Positions 8,459 through 18,339 of a DNA stretch of 64,000 bases are shown here, piece after piece; position 1 is the stretch's first letter; every line of letters begins with the position of its first letter. The notes beneath the pieces were generated by a model. The model was not told the origin of the DNA, ran no database searches, and worked only from the letters and a program-made list of their open reading frames with translations. Both the position numbers and the translations under genes were made by a program. Source of the stretch: Polynucleobacter sp. UK-FUSCHL-C3 (GTDB lineage Bacteria; Pseudomonadota; Gammaproteobacteria; Burkholderiales; Burkholderiaceae); assembly GCF_040409815.1 (NCBI RefSeq), contig NZ_CP099959.1, positions 186,001 to 250,000 of the forward strand. Reading direction: 5' to 3'.

Positions 8459-8484
8459 ATGGGGTCCTTCGGGACCCCATTTTT
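8459..8484 (+). terminator. Strong rho-independent terminator with UUCG loop
   Basis: ATGGGGTCC-TTCG-GGACCCCAT is a perfect 9-bp stem capped by a C(UUCG)G tetraloop and followed by TTTT. It lies 34 nt after the histone-like stop. The opposite strand lacks a U-run, so it serves the plus-strand gene only. Confidence 0.9.
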
Positions 8485-8489
8485 ATGGC

Positions 8490-9440
8490 TTAGAAAGAAT
8501 AGCCAAAGGCGTCTTTAAAACGCGCCATGATCTCGGAGCGGGGGGGTTGATGATTTTGGGGCCCTTGATGAGCGATTTTGATTGAACCCATTAGGCTGGC
8601 AAGTCTTCCCGTGGTCTCCCAATCTAATGTATTTTCTAGACCGTAGAGTAGTCCCCCGCGGAATGCGTCACCGCAACCGGTTGGATCAATCACTTTTTCC
8701 GGTCTGACCGCGGGTATGGCAATACTTTTGCCATCAGCATAGATTTGTGCCCCTTGCGCCCCTTTGGTCACAATCAGTGCTTTTACTTCCTTAGCAATTT
8801 GATCTAAAGATAGGCCAGTGCGCTGACAAAGCATTTCACCTTCATAGTCATTCACGGCAACGTAACTGGCAAGCTTTACAAGTTCGAGAAGCTCTTGACC
8901 ATTAAACATTGGTAAACCTTGGCCTGGATCAAACATAAAGGGTACGCCTGCCTCTACAAATTGGTGACAATGCTCCCACATACCAAGCCGTCCATCAGGC
9001 GCTACGATACCGAAGTGTGGACTCGCGGAACCAAGAGTGCTAAGGCAGTCTGTAACGCGATTGAGGTGAGAGTGATTCATGGCGCCTGGGTGAAAGGCAG
9101 TAATTTGGTTATTGGCCATATCGGTTGTGATCATGGCTTGTGCAGTGAAGGTCTCATCCAGTTTCTTGACATGGGATCGGTTCATTCCAAGATCATCAAG
9201 GCGCTGAAGGTAGGGCTCGGCATCTGCCCCAACCGTTGCCATTACCAAAGGCTCACCCCCTAGTAGTTTGAGGTTGTAGCCAATGTTCCCTGCGCAACCA
9301 CCAAATTCTCGGCGCATGCTAGGTACCAAAAAGGCTACATTCAGAATATGAATCTGATCGGGCAAGATCTGATCTTGAAAACGACCTTCAAAGGTCATGA
9401 TGGTGTCGTAGGCAATAGAGCCACAAATGATGCTAGCCAT
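8490..9440 (-). CDS. PfkB-family carbohydrate/nucleoside kinase (adenosine-kinase-like)
   Basis: This is a ribokinase-fold sugar or nucleoside kinase of 316 aa. The N-terminal family motif is seen as GGCAGN (47-52) with a following NLKLLGG, and the C-terminal signature DPTGCGDAF (252-260) holds the catalytic base D258 and anion hole. Homologues in Burkholderiales are usually annotated as adenosine kinase or carbohydrate kinase; sequence alone does not fix the substrate. It begins 12 nt after the stop of the PrmA-DUF3426 gene on the same strand, so it is probably the last gene of the aroQ-accB-accC-prmA unit. Confidence 0.88.
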   Translation of the reverse strand: MASIICGSIAYDTIMTFEGRFQDQILPDQIHILNVAFLVPSMRREFGGCAGNIGYNLKLLGGEPLVMATVGADAEPYLQRLDDLGMNRSHVKKLDETFTAQAMITTDMANNQITAFHPGAMNHSHLNRVTDCLSTLGSASPHFGIVAPDGRLGMWEHCHQFVEAGVPFMFDPGQGLPMFNGQELLELVKLASYVAVNDYEGEMLCQRTGLSLDQIAKEVKALIVTKGAQGAQIYADGKSIAIPAVRPEKVIDPTGCGDAFRGGLLYGLENTLDWETTGRLASLMGSIKIAHQGPQNHQPPRSEIMARFKDAFGYSF

Positions 9441-9452
9441 AAATACTTTCTG

Positions 9453-11069
9453 TCATGGATTGGTGGGAGATTGAGTGGGATATGCTACACGCAGGCGATA
9501 GCCTGCGGCATTCGAGGGAACTTGAAGGGGGATTGATAGGTTAAATACCTCTCCCGCTGATGCGCCGGTTAATAAAAAATCAGGATGTGTGCTTTGCCAG
9601 GTCTTCGGAAGCCACTCTTCAGGAGAGAGCAGTATGCGGACAATGGTTTTCTCATCCGCATCGGTCAAAATGAGTTCGAGTCCAGGAATGGCGATGGGGA
9701 GAGCTAAGCGGTTTTGTAACTCGATTTGTAACATCGATTGCGCGGCTGGCAAGCCAGGATCACGGTTGTTTATTTCTGCAATGCCTAGATTGGCCGATAT
9801 AAAGCGCCATGCTTTGAAATCAGAAATAGCCTTACGATCACATGGAATCAATTCACATAAAAAGTTATCGATCGTTTGAACGGCTTTGAAAGCAGATAAC
9901 CCGGTTGAGTTAGGACTGCCATCCATGCTTGGGGCAAGCGCATGAAGCATAGGCATTCGCCAGAACGCTGTAGCAAATGGATAAGCGATCAAAAGTACTG
10001 CTAGTCCAGCCAATAATTGTTTTTTGATAGAAAGAGGCTTTTTTATGAGGCCCGATTTTGTAACGATATGTTTCAATCCTGAGCCAGATAATTTTTTTGG
10101 TTCGTCATGAATCGATCGTGGGGAGCTAAACGCCATATTTTGAGCTTTAGGGCTATATTTACCGATTAGGCATACCCAACCCTCATCGATACCCCAGACA
10201 GAGAGTTGAAGGCTGTTCTGATAGCTTGCAATCACCTCATCAACTTGACGCTCTAATATTCCGGACAGAACGAGTTGACCGCCTGGTTTAAGGCGTGCAA
10301 TAAGAGCTGGTGCGAGCACCTGCAAAGGGTTGGCCAAGATATTTGCAATCACTACATCAAATACTTGATTGCCAACGGCATTCTCGATATCGTCCGGCAA
10401 TTGAAATTGAATCCGCGTTTGGTTTTGTTGAGCATTTGTTCTGGCTGATTCAATCGCCTGTGGATCAATGTCTGTACCGAATACTTCCCCAAAACCAAGT
10501 TTGAATGCTGCGATCGCTAGGATTCCGGAGCCACAACCATAGTCTAAGAGGCTCTGACTGTTTAGTGCAGATTCTTGGCTACATTGTTCCAGCCACTCTA
10601 GACAGAGTCGGGTGGTGGGATGGCTACCAGTTCCAAATGCGAGGCCAGGATCAACTGCTAAGCAAATGGCATCCGGATCATTAGGCGTTTGATGCCAGGA
10701 CGGAACAATCCAGATTCGCTTACCCACGTGGATAGGCTCAAATTGACTTTGGGTTAAACGAACCCAATCCTGATCTGGAACGATGACTTCTTGAGGGGGG
10801 GTTACTGAAAACCCAGCTTCCTTGAGTTCGGCAACTAAATCATTAAGGGGTAGATCCAGATCTTTACTAAAGAGAGCTTTGACACTCGAAAGATCCCATG
10901 CTTGTACCTCTGGTGAAAGGCCGGGTTCTCCGTAGAGGGGATTTTCATCATATCCGCCGGCAGCTGCATCTTCCACCGAAACTGAAAGAGCGCCAATTTC
11001 GATTAGGGCATCACCTAAGGGCTCAGCAATTTCAGCACCTACCGTAAATTGGAGTTCGCGATACGGCAT
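9453..11069 (-). CDS. prmA: Ribosomal protein L11 methyltransferase PrmA fused to a DUF3426 membrane protein
   Basis: Residues 1-308 are a full PrmA, which trimethylates ribosomal protein L11. FGTGSHPTT (145-153), the SAM-binding loop DYGCGSG (176-182) and the catalytic-type NILANPL (243-249) are present, and the domain ends at its normal place (GWVCLIGKYS). The frame then continues without a stop into 230 more residues: a linker, a transmembrane helix (351-370) and a DUF3426-type domain (about 385-530). DUF3426 proteins are usually separate, with an N-terminal CxxC zinc ribbon; no such ribbon is present here. A Met at 312 (10134-10136) marks where a separate gene could once have started, but it has no ribosome-binding site. 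The fusion would attach PrmA to the inner membrane. Confidence 0.87.
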   Translation of the reverse strand: MPYRELQFTVGAEIAEPLGDALIEIGALSVSVEDAAAGGYDENPLYGEPGLSPEVQAWDLSSVKALFSKDLDLPLNDLVAELKEAGFSVTPPQEVIVPDQDWVRLTQSQFEPIHVGKRIWIVPSWHQTPNDPDAICLAVDPGLAFGTGSHPTTRLCLEWLEQCSQESALNSQSLLDYGCGSGILAIAAFKLGFGEVFGTDIDPQAIESARTNAQQNQTRIQFQLPDDIENAVGNQVFDVVIANILANPLQVLAPALIARLKPGGQLVLSGILERQVDEVIASYQNSLQLSVWGIDEGWVCLIGKYSPKAQNMAFSSPRSIHDEPKKLSGSGLKHIVTKSGLIKKPLSIKKQLLAGLAVLLIAYPFATAFWRMPMLHALAPSMDGSPNSTGLSAFKAVQTIDNFLCELIPCDRKAISDFKAWRFISANLGIAEINNRDPGLPAAQSMLQIELQNRLALPIAIPGLELILTDADEKTIVRILLSPEEWLPKTWQSTHPDFLLTGASAGEVFNLSIPLQVPSNAAGYRLRVAYPTQSPTNP

Positions 11070-11095
11070 CTAAATTAGAGAATCAAAACAAGTAA

Positions 11096-12463
11096 TTATT
11101 TCTTGCCGCGAGTAGCTGACTGCTCCTCAAGACGTTGCTCAAGATAATGAATGCTCGTGCCGCCTTCCACAAATTTTGAGTCGAGCATCAGTTCCCGATG
11201 TAGCGGTACATTCGTCTGAATACCATCAATCACCATCTCTGAGAGTGCAATACGCATTCTACGAATAGCTTGTTCTCGAGTCGCCCCATAGGCAATCAAT
11301 TTCCCAATCATCGAATCGTAGTTAGGTGGCACCATGTAGCCGCTGTAGGCATGAGAATCAACTCGGATTCCAGGGCCGCCTGGCATGTGCCAGGACTGAA
11401 TTCGCCCTGGGCTTGGCGTGAACTTGAAGGGGTCTTCAGCATTTAAACGACATTCGATAGCATGCCCTCTAAAGATAACATCGCGTTGGCGAAAACTAAG
11501 TTTTTGCCCAGCCGCAATCTTAATTTGCTCCTGCACAATATCAATACCCGTAATCATTTCAGTAACTGGATGCTCAACCTGAACGCGCGTGTTCATCTCA
11601 ATAAAAAAGAACTCGCCGTTTTCATATAAGAACTCAAACGTACCGGCACCCCGATAGGCAATTTTTTTACAAGCATCAGCACAGCGCTCACCAATCTTAG
11701 CAATTAGTTTTCGATCAATACCTGGTGCTGGAGCCTCTTCGATAACCTTTTGGTGGCGACGTTGCATGGAGCAATCACGCTCACCAAGCCAAAGGGCATT
11801 GCCGTGTGTATCAGCTAACACTTGGATCTCGACGTGGCGTGGCTTTTCCAAGAACTTTTCCATATAAACCTCTGGATTACCAAAGGCTCGTCCCGCCTCT
11901 TCGCGGGTCATATTTACGGCACTTAAAAGAGCTGCCTCGGTATGAACTACGCGCATCCCACGACCACCACCACCACCGGCTGCTTTAATGATGACGGGGT
12001 AGCCAACGCGTTTAGCGGTCGCAATAATTTCTTTGGGGTTATCGGTGGGTAATGCTCCTGCCGAACCGGGCACACAGGGAACCCCGGCCTTGATCATGGC
12101 ATTCTTAGCAGAAACCTTATCACCCATCAGACGAATGGATTCGGGGCGAGGACCGATAAATGCAAAACCCGATTTTTCAACACGCTCTGCAAAGTCTGCG
12201 TTCTCTGATAGAAAGCCATAGCCTGGATGAATTGCTTCAGCATCAGTTACCTCTGCAGCAGAAATGATGGCCGGCATATTAAGGTAGCTCTGACCAGAGG
12301 GGGCTGGCCCGATGCAAACCGCCTCATCGGCAAGCTTTACATATTTAGCCTCTTTATCGGCAGTGGAGTAAACCACCACGGTCTTGATACCAAGCTCACG
12401 ACAGGCGCGCTGGATGCGTAGGGCAATTTCGCCGCGATTAGCGATGAGGATTTTGTCAAACAT
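11096..12463 (-). CDS. accC: Acetyl-CoA carboxylase, biotin carboxylase subunit
   Basis: AccC carboxylates the biotin carried by AccB, using ATP and bicarbonate, in the first step of fatty acid synthesis. The 455-aa protein has the normal N-terminal domain ([15 protein letters not shown]), the Gly-rich ATP-grasp loop [14 protein letters not shown], and [14 protein letters not shown] with the catalytic Glu/Arg set. It ends in a Lys-rich tail. accB ends 20 nt upstream on the same strand, and the prmA fusion starts 26 nt downstream. The order aroQ-accB-accC-prmA is conserved in Burkholderiales. Confidence 0.98.
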   Translation of the reverse strand: MFDKILIANRGEIALRIQRACRELGIKTVVVYSTADKEAKYVKLADEAVCIGPAPSGQSYLNMPAIISAAEVTDAEAIHPGYGFLSENADFAERVEKSGFAFIGPRPESIRLMGDKVSAKNAMIKAGVPCVPGSAGALPTDNPKEIIATAKRVGYPVIIKAAGGGGGRGMRVVHTEAALLSAVNMTREEAGRAFGNPEVYMEKFLEKPRHVEIQVLADTHGNALWLGERDCSMQRRHQKVIEEAPAPGIDRKLIAKIGERCADACKKIAYRGAGTFEFLYENGEFFFIEMNTRVQVEHPVTEMITGIDIVQEQIKIAAGQKLSFRQRDVIFRGHAIECRLNAEDPFKFTPSPGRIQSWHMPGGPGIRVDSHAYSGYMVPPNYDSMIGKLIAYGATREQAIRRMRIALSEMVIDGIQTNVPLHRELMLDSKFVEGGTSIHYLEQRLEEQSATRGKK

Positions 12464-12483
12464 GATTTGGGCTTTGGTGTGGA

Positions 12484-12954
12484 TTAGGCGATGATAAAAA
12501 GAGGTTGATCGAATTCAACACCTTGACCGTTTTCACATAGAACTTGTTTAACGATGCCCGCTTTCTCAGATTCAATTTCATTAAGGAGCTTCATTGCTTC
12601 AATGATGCACAAGGTTTGCCCAACCGTTACGGTGTCGCCTACATTGACAAAAGCAGGTGCCTCGGGGTTTGGTGAGCGATAGAAGGTTCCAACCATCGGC
12701 GATTTTTGGGTAAAGCCTTCTGTCGCCACGCTGGGTGCAGTAGCAACAGCGATAGGGGCGGGGGAGGAGGGTTCTAGCGGTATCGGTGCCGCCATGACAA
12801 CGGTGCTGGGGCTAGAGCCAGCATAAGTACTTGCAGTTGGGCCGCCCCGTGTATTCACAATACGAACTTTATCCTCACCCTCGCTAACTTCTAGCTCTGA
12901 AATCCCTGAATCTGAGACTAGATCGATTAATGTCTTTAGTTTTCTTAAGTCCAT
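12484..12954 (-). CDS. accB: Acetyl-CoA carboxylase, biotin carboxyl carrier protein
   Basis: AccB carries biotin between the carboxylase (AccC) and the transferase (AccAD). In 156 aa there is an N-terminal helical part, an Ala/Pro/Ser-rich flexible linker (about 38-80), and a biotinyl domain with [12 protein letters not shown], where K122 is the biotinylated lysine. The length and layout are typical. It lies 24 nt after aroQ and 20 nt before accC on the same strand. Confidence 0.97.
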   Translation of the reverse strand: MDLRKLKTLIDLVSDSGISELEVSEGEDKVRIVNTRGGPTASTYAGSSPSTVVMAAPIPLEPSSPAPIAVATAPSVATEGFTQKSPMVGTFYRSPNPEAPAFVNVGDTVTVGQTLCIIEAMKLLNEIESEKAGIVKQVLCENGQGVEFDQPLFIIA

Positions 12955-12978
12955 GCCAAACCTCGTATTGAAGGATGT

Positions 12979-13440
12979 TTATGTGGAAGATAGTTTGTGT
13001 TGAATCGTATTGAGGGCAAGTTCATATCCATGAGCCCCTAAGCCGCAAATAACACCCATGGCTAAATCGGAAAAGTAAGAATGCTTGCGGAACTCTTCGC
13101 GCTGATGGATATTGGATAAATGAACCTCAATAAAAGGAATCGCAACCCCAGCAAGAGCATCCCTTAGGGCAACACTGGTGTGAGTAAAGCCCCCTGGATT
13201 AATGATGATGAAACTAACCCCATCTTTTTTCGCCTTTTGAACGCGATCAATGAGTTCGCCCTCATGGTTGCTCTGATAAGTCTCTAAGGAAATATCAACC
13301 TGTTTTGCTAAGTCAGCCAGTTTTTTATGAATGTCTTCGAGGGTAATTGTGCCGTAGACCTCTGGCTCCCTCATGCCTAATAGATTTAAATTAGGCCCCT
13401 GGATTACAAGAACCGATCGATTAACAGAATTTTTTTGCAT
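12979..13440 (-). CDS. aroQ: Type II 3-dehydroquinate dehydratase
   Basis: AroQ catalyses the third step of the shikimate pathway, by the type II (dodecameric) mechanism. The 153-aa protein has [16 protein letters not shown] with the catalytic Arg/Tyr region, [25 protein letters not shown], and [18 protein letters not shown] with the catalytic His. It is the first gene of the aroQ-accB-accC-prmA block. A TATACT -10-like hexamer occurs on the minus strand about 70 nt upstream (plus-strand 13509-13514), without a good -35. aroE, another shikimate gene, lies at 19199. Confidence 0.96.
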   Translation of the reverse strand: MQKNSVNRSVLVIQGPNLNLLGMREPEVYGTITLEDIHKKLADLAKQVDISLETYQSNHEGELIDRVQKAKKDGVSFIIINPGGFTHTSVALRDALAGVAIPFIEVHLSNIHQREEFRKHSYFSDLAMGVICGLGAHGYELALNTIQHKLSST

Positions 13441-13621
13441 AGATCGCTACAGTTATTGAAAAATATCACTAAATTTAGGTAGGAACTAAGGTAAATAGTG
13501 AAAGATGAAGTATACCCTTAAGGTCTGCGGATTCCCAGAAAAAAGCAGTTTTAGGTGGAAATAAGGCATAAATGGCTTAAAAAGACCAACCGAAATTTGA
13601 GCTAAGATTCATGATCTTTCT

Positions 13622-14149
13622 TTAAATAACGTCTTTTATCATCTTTCTAAGCTCATCTTCAGATATCTTACCTAATTTACGGCTTTTAATCTCACCTTTG
13701 GAGTTGATGACCACAGTAAATGGTAGGGCCCCAGAGGGATTGCCAAGCATTTTATTAATCTCATTCCCGCCAAGCCCCCCTAAAACAATAGGATAGGAAA
13801 TGATCGTTGTTTCTATAAATTGACGAATATTAGAGGGTGAATCGATGCCGATACCGACAATTAGCATATTTTTAGGGTCATATTCCCCTTGAATTTTGTC
13901 TAAAGCAGGCATTTCTTCGACGCAGGGTGGGCACCATGAAGCCCAAAAATTGACGACTAGGACCTTATTTTTCCAATCCACTGTTGAAATTGGCTTTTGG
14001 TCTGGCGAAAACCATTCCCGTTCAAAAAGTGCCTTGACAGCCTCATGCGAGGCCGAGCCAACGCTTGTTCTCCAGTTAGCTATGAGGGCGCCAGCGGCAG
14101 CTGCAATGATGGCGATACTGCCACCGAGTAAAAATTGACGACGGTTCAT
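13622..14149 (-). CDS. TlpA-like periplasmic thiol:disulfide oxidoreductase
   Basis: This is a 175-aa thioredoxin-fold protein of the TlpA/ResA family, with active site FWASWCPPC (C73 and C76) and a later cis-Pro loop (ALPFTVV). Such proteins usually reduce disulfides in the periplasm, often for cytochrome c maturation. The N terminus is NRRQFLLGGSIAIIAAAAGA (2-21): a paired Arg, Phe-Leu and Ala-rich helix, close to a Tat signal or signal anchor. The start has an AAGGAG site. It is divergent from mpl with only 25 bp between starts. The 180 bp between its stop and the aroQ start show no clear terminator. Confidence 0.88.
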   Translation of the reverse strand: MNRRQFLLGGSIAIIAAAAGALIANWRTSVGSASHEAVKALFEREWFSPDQKPISTVDWKNKVLVVNFWASWCPPCVEEMPALDKIQGEYDPKNMLIVGIGIDSPSNIRQFIETTIISYPIVLGGLGGNEINKMLGNPSGALPFTVVINSKGEIKSRKLGKISEDELRKMIKDVI

Positions 14150-14162
14150 GGAGCTCCTTGGC

Positions 14163-14168
14163 TAAAAT
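14163..14168 (+). promoter_or_regulatory. -10 box placing mpl on a probable leaderless mRNA
   Basis: TAAAAT ends 6 nt before the mpl ATG, so transcription would start at or next to the A of the start codon. No Shine-Dalgarno lies at usable distance. A -35-like TTGACG (14135-14140) is 22 bp away, which is too far, so the -35 is unclear. Confidence 0.4.
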
Positions 14169-14174
14169 CCTCGC

Positions 14175-15602
14175 ATGCATATACATATCTTGGGCATTTG
14201 CGGAACCTTTATGGGTGGGATAGCGGCAATTGCCCGTCAAGCAGGTCATCAAGTGACCGGTTGCGACGCCAATGTTTATCCTCCCATGAGTACTCAGCTT
14301 GAGGCCCAAGGAATAGAACTGATCGAAGGATACTCTCCCGATCAATTACAACAATTTAAATCGAAACCAGATTTATTTCTAATTGGCAATGTGGTGTCGC
14401 GTGGTAATCCTCTGTTAGAGGAGATCCTAAACCAAGGACTGCCTTACACCTCTGGTCCGCAGTGGTTGGGCGAGCATGTTTTAAGGGGTCAACACGTCAT
14501 GGCGGTTGCTGGTACTCATGGCAAAACCACAACAACTGCGATGCTCACGTGGATATTGGAATTTAATCAACAAAGCCCAGGTTACTTAATTGGTGGGGTC
14601 CCTTTAAATTTCACGGTATCGGCTCGCCTTGGGAAGGGCGCTTACTTTGTGATTGAGGCTGATGAGTATGACACCGCCTTTTTTGATAAACGCAGCAAGT
14701 TTGTTCACTATCGACCACATACTGCAATTCTTAACAACCTAGAGTTTGATCACGCTGATATTTTTCCAGATATCACGGCTATTGAGGCCCAATTTCATCA
14801 TCTCGTTCGAACTATTCCTCAAAAAGGTTTGGTGATTACAAATTCTATGGAGCAATCGCTAGAGCGAGTGATTGAGCGTGGCTGCTGGAGCCCATTAGAG
14901 CGTTTTGGAGAAAAGATAGGCGATTGGTCAATGGTAGACCTGCTGAATGCAGAAGGGAAGCCAGGTGCTGATTTTGCAGTTCTACAGAGAGGGCAAAAAT
15001 GCGCTGAGGTCCATTGGGCAAGCAACTCTGGGGTGATGGGCAAGCACAATCAAATGAACGCTCTAGCTGCTATAGCAGCGGCAAACCATATTGGTATTCA
15101 TCCGGAAGATGCTGCGAAGGCGCTGGCTGAGTTTAAGAATGTGAAACGGCGTCTTGAGTTAATTGGTATTAAGAATCATATTCATGTTTATGATGATTTT
15201 GCGCATCATCCCACAGCGATTGCAACGACACTCGATGGTCTTCGAAAGCGGGTCGGTAATGAACGTATCCTAGCAGTATTAGAGCCTCGTTCTAATACGA
15301 TGAAGTTAGGGGTTATGAAATCACAACTCCCGGAGAGCTTGCACGCTGCTGATTTGGTCTTTGCATATGGCGCAATTAGTGGCAAGGATGCTCTGGGCTG
15401 GGACTTGCAAGAGGCTATCGCTCCTTTAGCGGAGCGCGGTAAAAGTTTTCAGGATTTAGGTCGCCTCGTAGAGAGTATTTGTACATCTGCAAAACCGGGC
15501 GATCATATTTTGGTAATGAGTAATGGTGGCTTTGGTGGTGTGCATCAAAAAATATTGCAGCGCTTGTCTGAAGTAGAAATCAGAAACAGTAAAAAGGAGT
15601 AG
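14175..15602 (+). CDS. mpl: UDP-MurNAc:L-Ala-gamma-D-Glu-meso-DAP ligase
   Basis: Mpl attaches recycled murein tripeptide directly to UDP-MurNAc, saving the Mur ligase steps. The 475-aa length is normal. It starts with [12 protein letters not shown], the Rossmann-like first domain, and has the ATP loop GTHGKTTT (113-120), [19 protein letters not shown] in the central domain and [10 protein letters not shown] in the C-terminal domain. AmpD, encoded at 2503, works in the same recycling pathway. Mpl opens a compact plus-strand run (mpl, SDR, RNB, TonB, aroE, mtgA) with overlapping or adjoining genes. The mRNA is probably leaderless. Confidence 0.97.
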   Translation: MHIHILGICGTFMGGIAAIARQAGHQVTGCDANVYPPMSTQLEAQGIELIEGYSPDQLQQFKSKPDLFLIGNVVSRGNPLLEEILNQGLPYTSGPQWLGEHVLRGQHVMAVAGTHGKTTTTAMLTWILEFNQQSPGYLIGGVPLNFTVSARLGKGAYFVIEADEYDTAFFDKRSKFVHYRPHTAILNNLEFDHADIFPDITAIEAQFHHLVRTIPQKGLVITNSMEQSLERVIERGCWSPLERFGEKIGDWSMVDLLNAEGKPGADFAVLQRGQKCAEVHWASNSGVMGKHNQMNALAAIAAANHIGIHPEDAAKALAEFKNVKRRLELIGIKNHIHVYDDFAHHPTAIATTLDGLRKRVGNERILAVLEPRSNTMKLGVMKSQLPESLHAADLVFAYGAISGKDALGWDLQEAIAPLAERGKSFQDLGRLVESICTSAKPGDHILVMSNGGFGGVHQKILQRLSEVEIRNSKKE

Positions 15603-15604
15603 TG

Positions 15605-16333
15605 ATGCGATTACGCAATAAAGTGGCTTTAATTACAGGCGGTGCTAATGGCATTGGTTTTGCTACCGCCAAGCGCTTTGATGAAGAGGGTGCGAAGGTC
15701 ATACTGACGGACCTTAATGCGAATGCGGTCAAAGAAGCGGCATCTCAACTGAAGCAGGCCGAGCCCCATGTAATGAACGTTACCGATCGCGCCAGTATTC
15801 AAGCGGTGGTCGATGAGGTGATTGCCAAGCATCAGCATATCGATATATTGATTAACAATGCGGGCATTACTCAAGATGCCCGCTTGGTCAAAATGACTGA
15901 GCAGCAATTTGATGAGGTGATTGATGTCAACTTAAAGGGTGTATTTAACTGTACGCAAATTATTGTTCCCCACATGCTTGAGGCAAAAAAAGGCTCGATA
16001 ATCAACGCTTCAAGCGTAGTAGGTTTATATGGCAATTTTGGGCAGACCAATTACTCAGCTTCTAAATTCGGCGTAATTGGATTTACCAAGACTTGGGCAA
16101 GAGAGTTTGGTCAGAAGGGCATTCGCGTCAATGCAGTTTGCCCAGGTTTTATCGCCACAGAGATGGTGAAGGCAATGCCAGAAGATATTTTGCAAGGGAT
16201 TGAGAAGCGGTCGTGGATGTCGCGCCTGGGATCCCCCGAAGAGATAGCCAATGTGTACCTCTTTTTAGCGAGTGACGAGTCAAGTTATGTCAATGGAGTG
16301 ACCATTGAAGCCAGCGGTGGGATTTCTCTCTAA
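15605..16333 (+). CDS. Short-chain dehydrogenase/reductase, FabG-like 3-oxoacyl reductase
   Basis: This 242-aa classical SDR has TGGANGIG for NADPH binding (11-18), NNAG, the catalytic Ser in INASSVVG, and Y150-x3-K154 (YSASK). Its closest families are FabG (3-oxoacyl-ACP reductase) and acetoacetyl-CoA reductase. As it stands in a cell-wall/RNase operon and not beside fab or pha genes, its substrate is open. I use the ATG at 15605, which is 5 nt after an AAGGAG; the GTG at 15602 overlaps the mpl stop but is too close to that site. Its stop overlaps the next ATG by one base. Confidence 0.88.
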   Translation: MRLRNKVALITGGANGIGFATAKRFDEEGAKVILTDLNANAVKEAASQLKQAEPHVMNVTDRASIQAVVDEVIAKHQHIDILINNAGITQDARLVKMTEQQFDEVIDVNLKGVFNCTQIIVPHMLEAKKGSIINASSVVGLYGNFGQTNYSASKFGVIGFTKTWAREFGQKGIRVNAVCPGFIATEMVKAMPEDILQGIEKRSWMSRLGSPEEIANVYLFLASDESSYVNGVTIEASGGISL

Positions 16334-18339
16334 TGCATCTTCTGTATGAGGAGGGTGGCGATATACGTGCGGCTACCGTTTTATCTTCCTCGGGCTCTGG
16401 TGATACGCAGTCTTGGCAGGTTAGTGCACTATCGGGCAAGCATCTTAAGATTAAGGCAAAAGAGGTATGGCTAGAATTTGAAAAGCCCGACGCACAAACG
16501 CTCATTAGCAACGCCAATCAATTGGCCCAAACGATTGATTTACAGTTGTTATGGGATTGCGCACCGGATGAAGAGTTCTTGTTTTCAACGATAGCTAAAG
16601 AATACTTCGGAGATGCGGTATCAACCGAACAACTCGTCGCCTTGGCCATTGCATTACAAGGAGCCCCCGTCTATTTTCGTCGCAAGGGCCGCGGAAAATT
16701 TATGCGGGCTCCGCTTGAGCAACTCCAGGCCGGTTTGGCTGCGATTGAGCGCAAGCGGAAAGAATTAGAACAGCAAGCGTTGTGGCAGTCAGACCTTGTG
16801 GCGGGCCAAATGCCTGAGGCATTGCGACCGCAGGTGAATACATTGCTATTCTCGCCTGATAAAAACAGCCTTGCGTATAAAGCCTTTAGTGGAGCTTGTG
16901 ATCAGACCGGCGAGCATCCAGCCCAGTTAATGATGCGTTGTGGGGCATTGGATTCCCCCCTGACTTATCACCATGGACAGTTTTTGCGCCAGCATTTTCC
17001 GGGCGGGGTTGGATTTTCGGCAGACTTCAGTATTGCACCGGATGCATGGAAAACATGTATCGAAGGCTTGCCCACTGCCCAAGTGCGGGCGTTCTCAATT
17101 GACGATGCAAGTACTACGGAGATTGATGACGCTTTATCTCTAACGCCTATTGAACACGGGCATTATCGATTGGGTATACATATCGCTGCACCAGGTCTAT
17201 TGATACAGAAGGATGATCCATTTGATCAAGTGGCCCGCCAGCGAATGTCTACCGCCTACTTTCCGGGCAATAAGATCACCATGCTCCCAGAAAGCTTTAT
17301 CCATTATTTTTCTTTAGACCAAGGAAAAGTTTGTCCAGCAGTTTCTCTTTATGTAGAAATCAGTGCTCAGGGAGAGTTATTAGATCAATTACCTGAAACC
17401 AAGATAGAGTTAGTTCCCATCGAGGCCAATTTGCGTTTAGATGATCTGGAGGAGAGTGTCAATGAAGAGTCTTTGATGGATCCCGCCGCAGGCCTACCCT
17501 ATCAAAAAGAGTTATCCATCCTTTGGAACTTGACCAAGTTTTTACATAGCAAGCGCCAAGAGCAACGTGAAAAAAATGGCTTGCGGGTTGAGCAACTCGG
17601 TATTAGTGATACCAATGCCTTAGCACGAGACTTTAATTTCCATATTAGCGCTGATCAAAGTGTCGTAGAAATAGAGCCACGCTTACGCGGTTCTATTTTG
17701 GATTCGATCGTTGCAGAATGCATGATTTTGTGTAATCGCATTTGGGGACAGCAGTTAGCAGAGCACGGCCTGCCCGCTCTATTTAGAACCCAAAAGGGTT
17801 GGGGCCCTCAGCGTACACGTATGCAAACAACTCCGGGACCTCATGAGGGCTTGGGCCTTGATTTCTATGCATGGTGCACATCCCCCTTGCGACGCTATTC
17901 TGATTTATTGAATCAATGGCAATTAATAGCACTCGTCCGAAATGGAGTAACCGCAAAGATGGTGGCACCATTCTCGCCTAAAGATGTGACCTTGATGGGG
18001 ATTGCGGCTGACTTTGAGAACGTTTATCAACACTATGGCGAGCACCAAGATCGAATTGAAAAATACTGGTGCTTACGATGGCTTTCCCAGCAAGGCTTGC
18101 CCAAGTTAATACATGCCCGTCATCTTAAAGAAGGAATGTCCCGCCTTGAGCCTATCCCCTTGCATTTACCGATTCCTGAGCTGGCCAATCAAGCGAGGAT
18201 GGCTCGGGCTAAGATTGAGGTTATGGATATCGATCTATTGCAATTGACCGCTGCCGCTCGTTTGGTCGAGATTGAAAGCCTTCCCGACCTAGGCGAGCCC
18301 GCAGCCTCTAATGAAATTGCAATGGGCTCTTCAGAGTGA
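16333..18339 (+). CDS. RNB-domain exoribonuclease (RNase II/R family)
   Basis: This 668-aa 3'-5' exoribonuclease contains the RNB catalytic block SIDDASTTEIDDA (255-267), whose Asp residues bind magnesium, and a later conserved TSPLRRYSDLLNQWQL segment. The N-terminal about 240 residues differ from the two cold-shock domains of RNase R and are close to the betaproteobacterial RNB group annotated only as ribonuclease catalytic domain protein. A C-terminal S1 domain is not obvious, as the protein ends soon after the RNB domain. It starts at the ATG overlapping the SDR stop (TAATG) and its TGA overlaps the next gene's GTG, which suggests translational coupling. Confidence 0.88.
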   Translation: MHLLYEEGGDIRAATVLSSSGSGDTQSWQVSALSGKHLKIKAKEVWLEFEKPDAQTLISNANQLAQTIDLQLLWDCAPDEEFLFSTIAKEYFGDAVSTEQLVALAIALQGAPVYFRRKGRGKFMRAPLEQLQAGLAAIERKRKELEQQALWQSDLVAGQMPEALRPQVNTLLFSPDKNSLAYKAFSGACDQTGEHPAQLMMRCGALDSPLTYHHGQFLRQHFPGGVGFSADFSIAPDAWKTCIEGLPTAQVRAFSIDDASTTEIDDALSLTPIEHGHYRLGIHIAAPGLLIQKDDPFDQVARQRMSTAYFPGNKITMLPESFIHYFSLDQGKVCPAVSLYVEISAQGELLDQLPETKIELVPIEANLRLDDLEESVNEESLMDPAAGLPYQKELSILWNLTKFLHSKRQEQREKNGLRVEQLGISDTNALARDFNFHISADQSVVEIEPRLRGSILDSIVAECMILCNRIWGQQLAEHGLPALFRTQKGWGPQRTRMQTTPGPHEGLGLDFYAWCTSPLRRYSDLLNQWQLIALVRNGVTAKMVAPFSPKDVTLMGIAADFENVYQHYGEHQDRIEKYWCLRWLSQQGLPKLIHARHLKEGMSRLEPIPLHLPIPELANQARMARAKIEVMDIDLLQLTAAARLVEIESLPDLGEPAASNEIAMGSSE

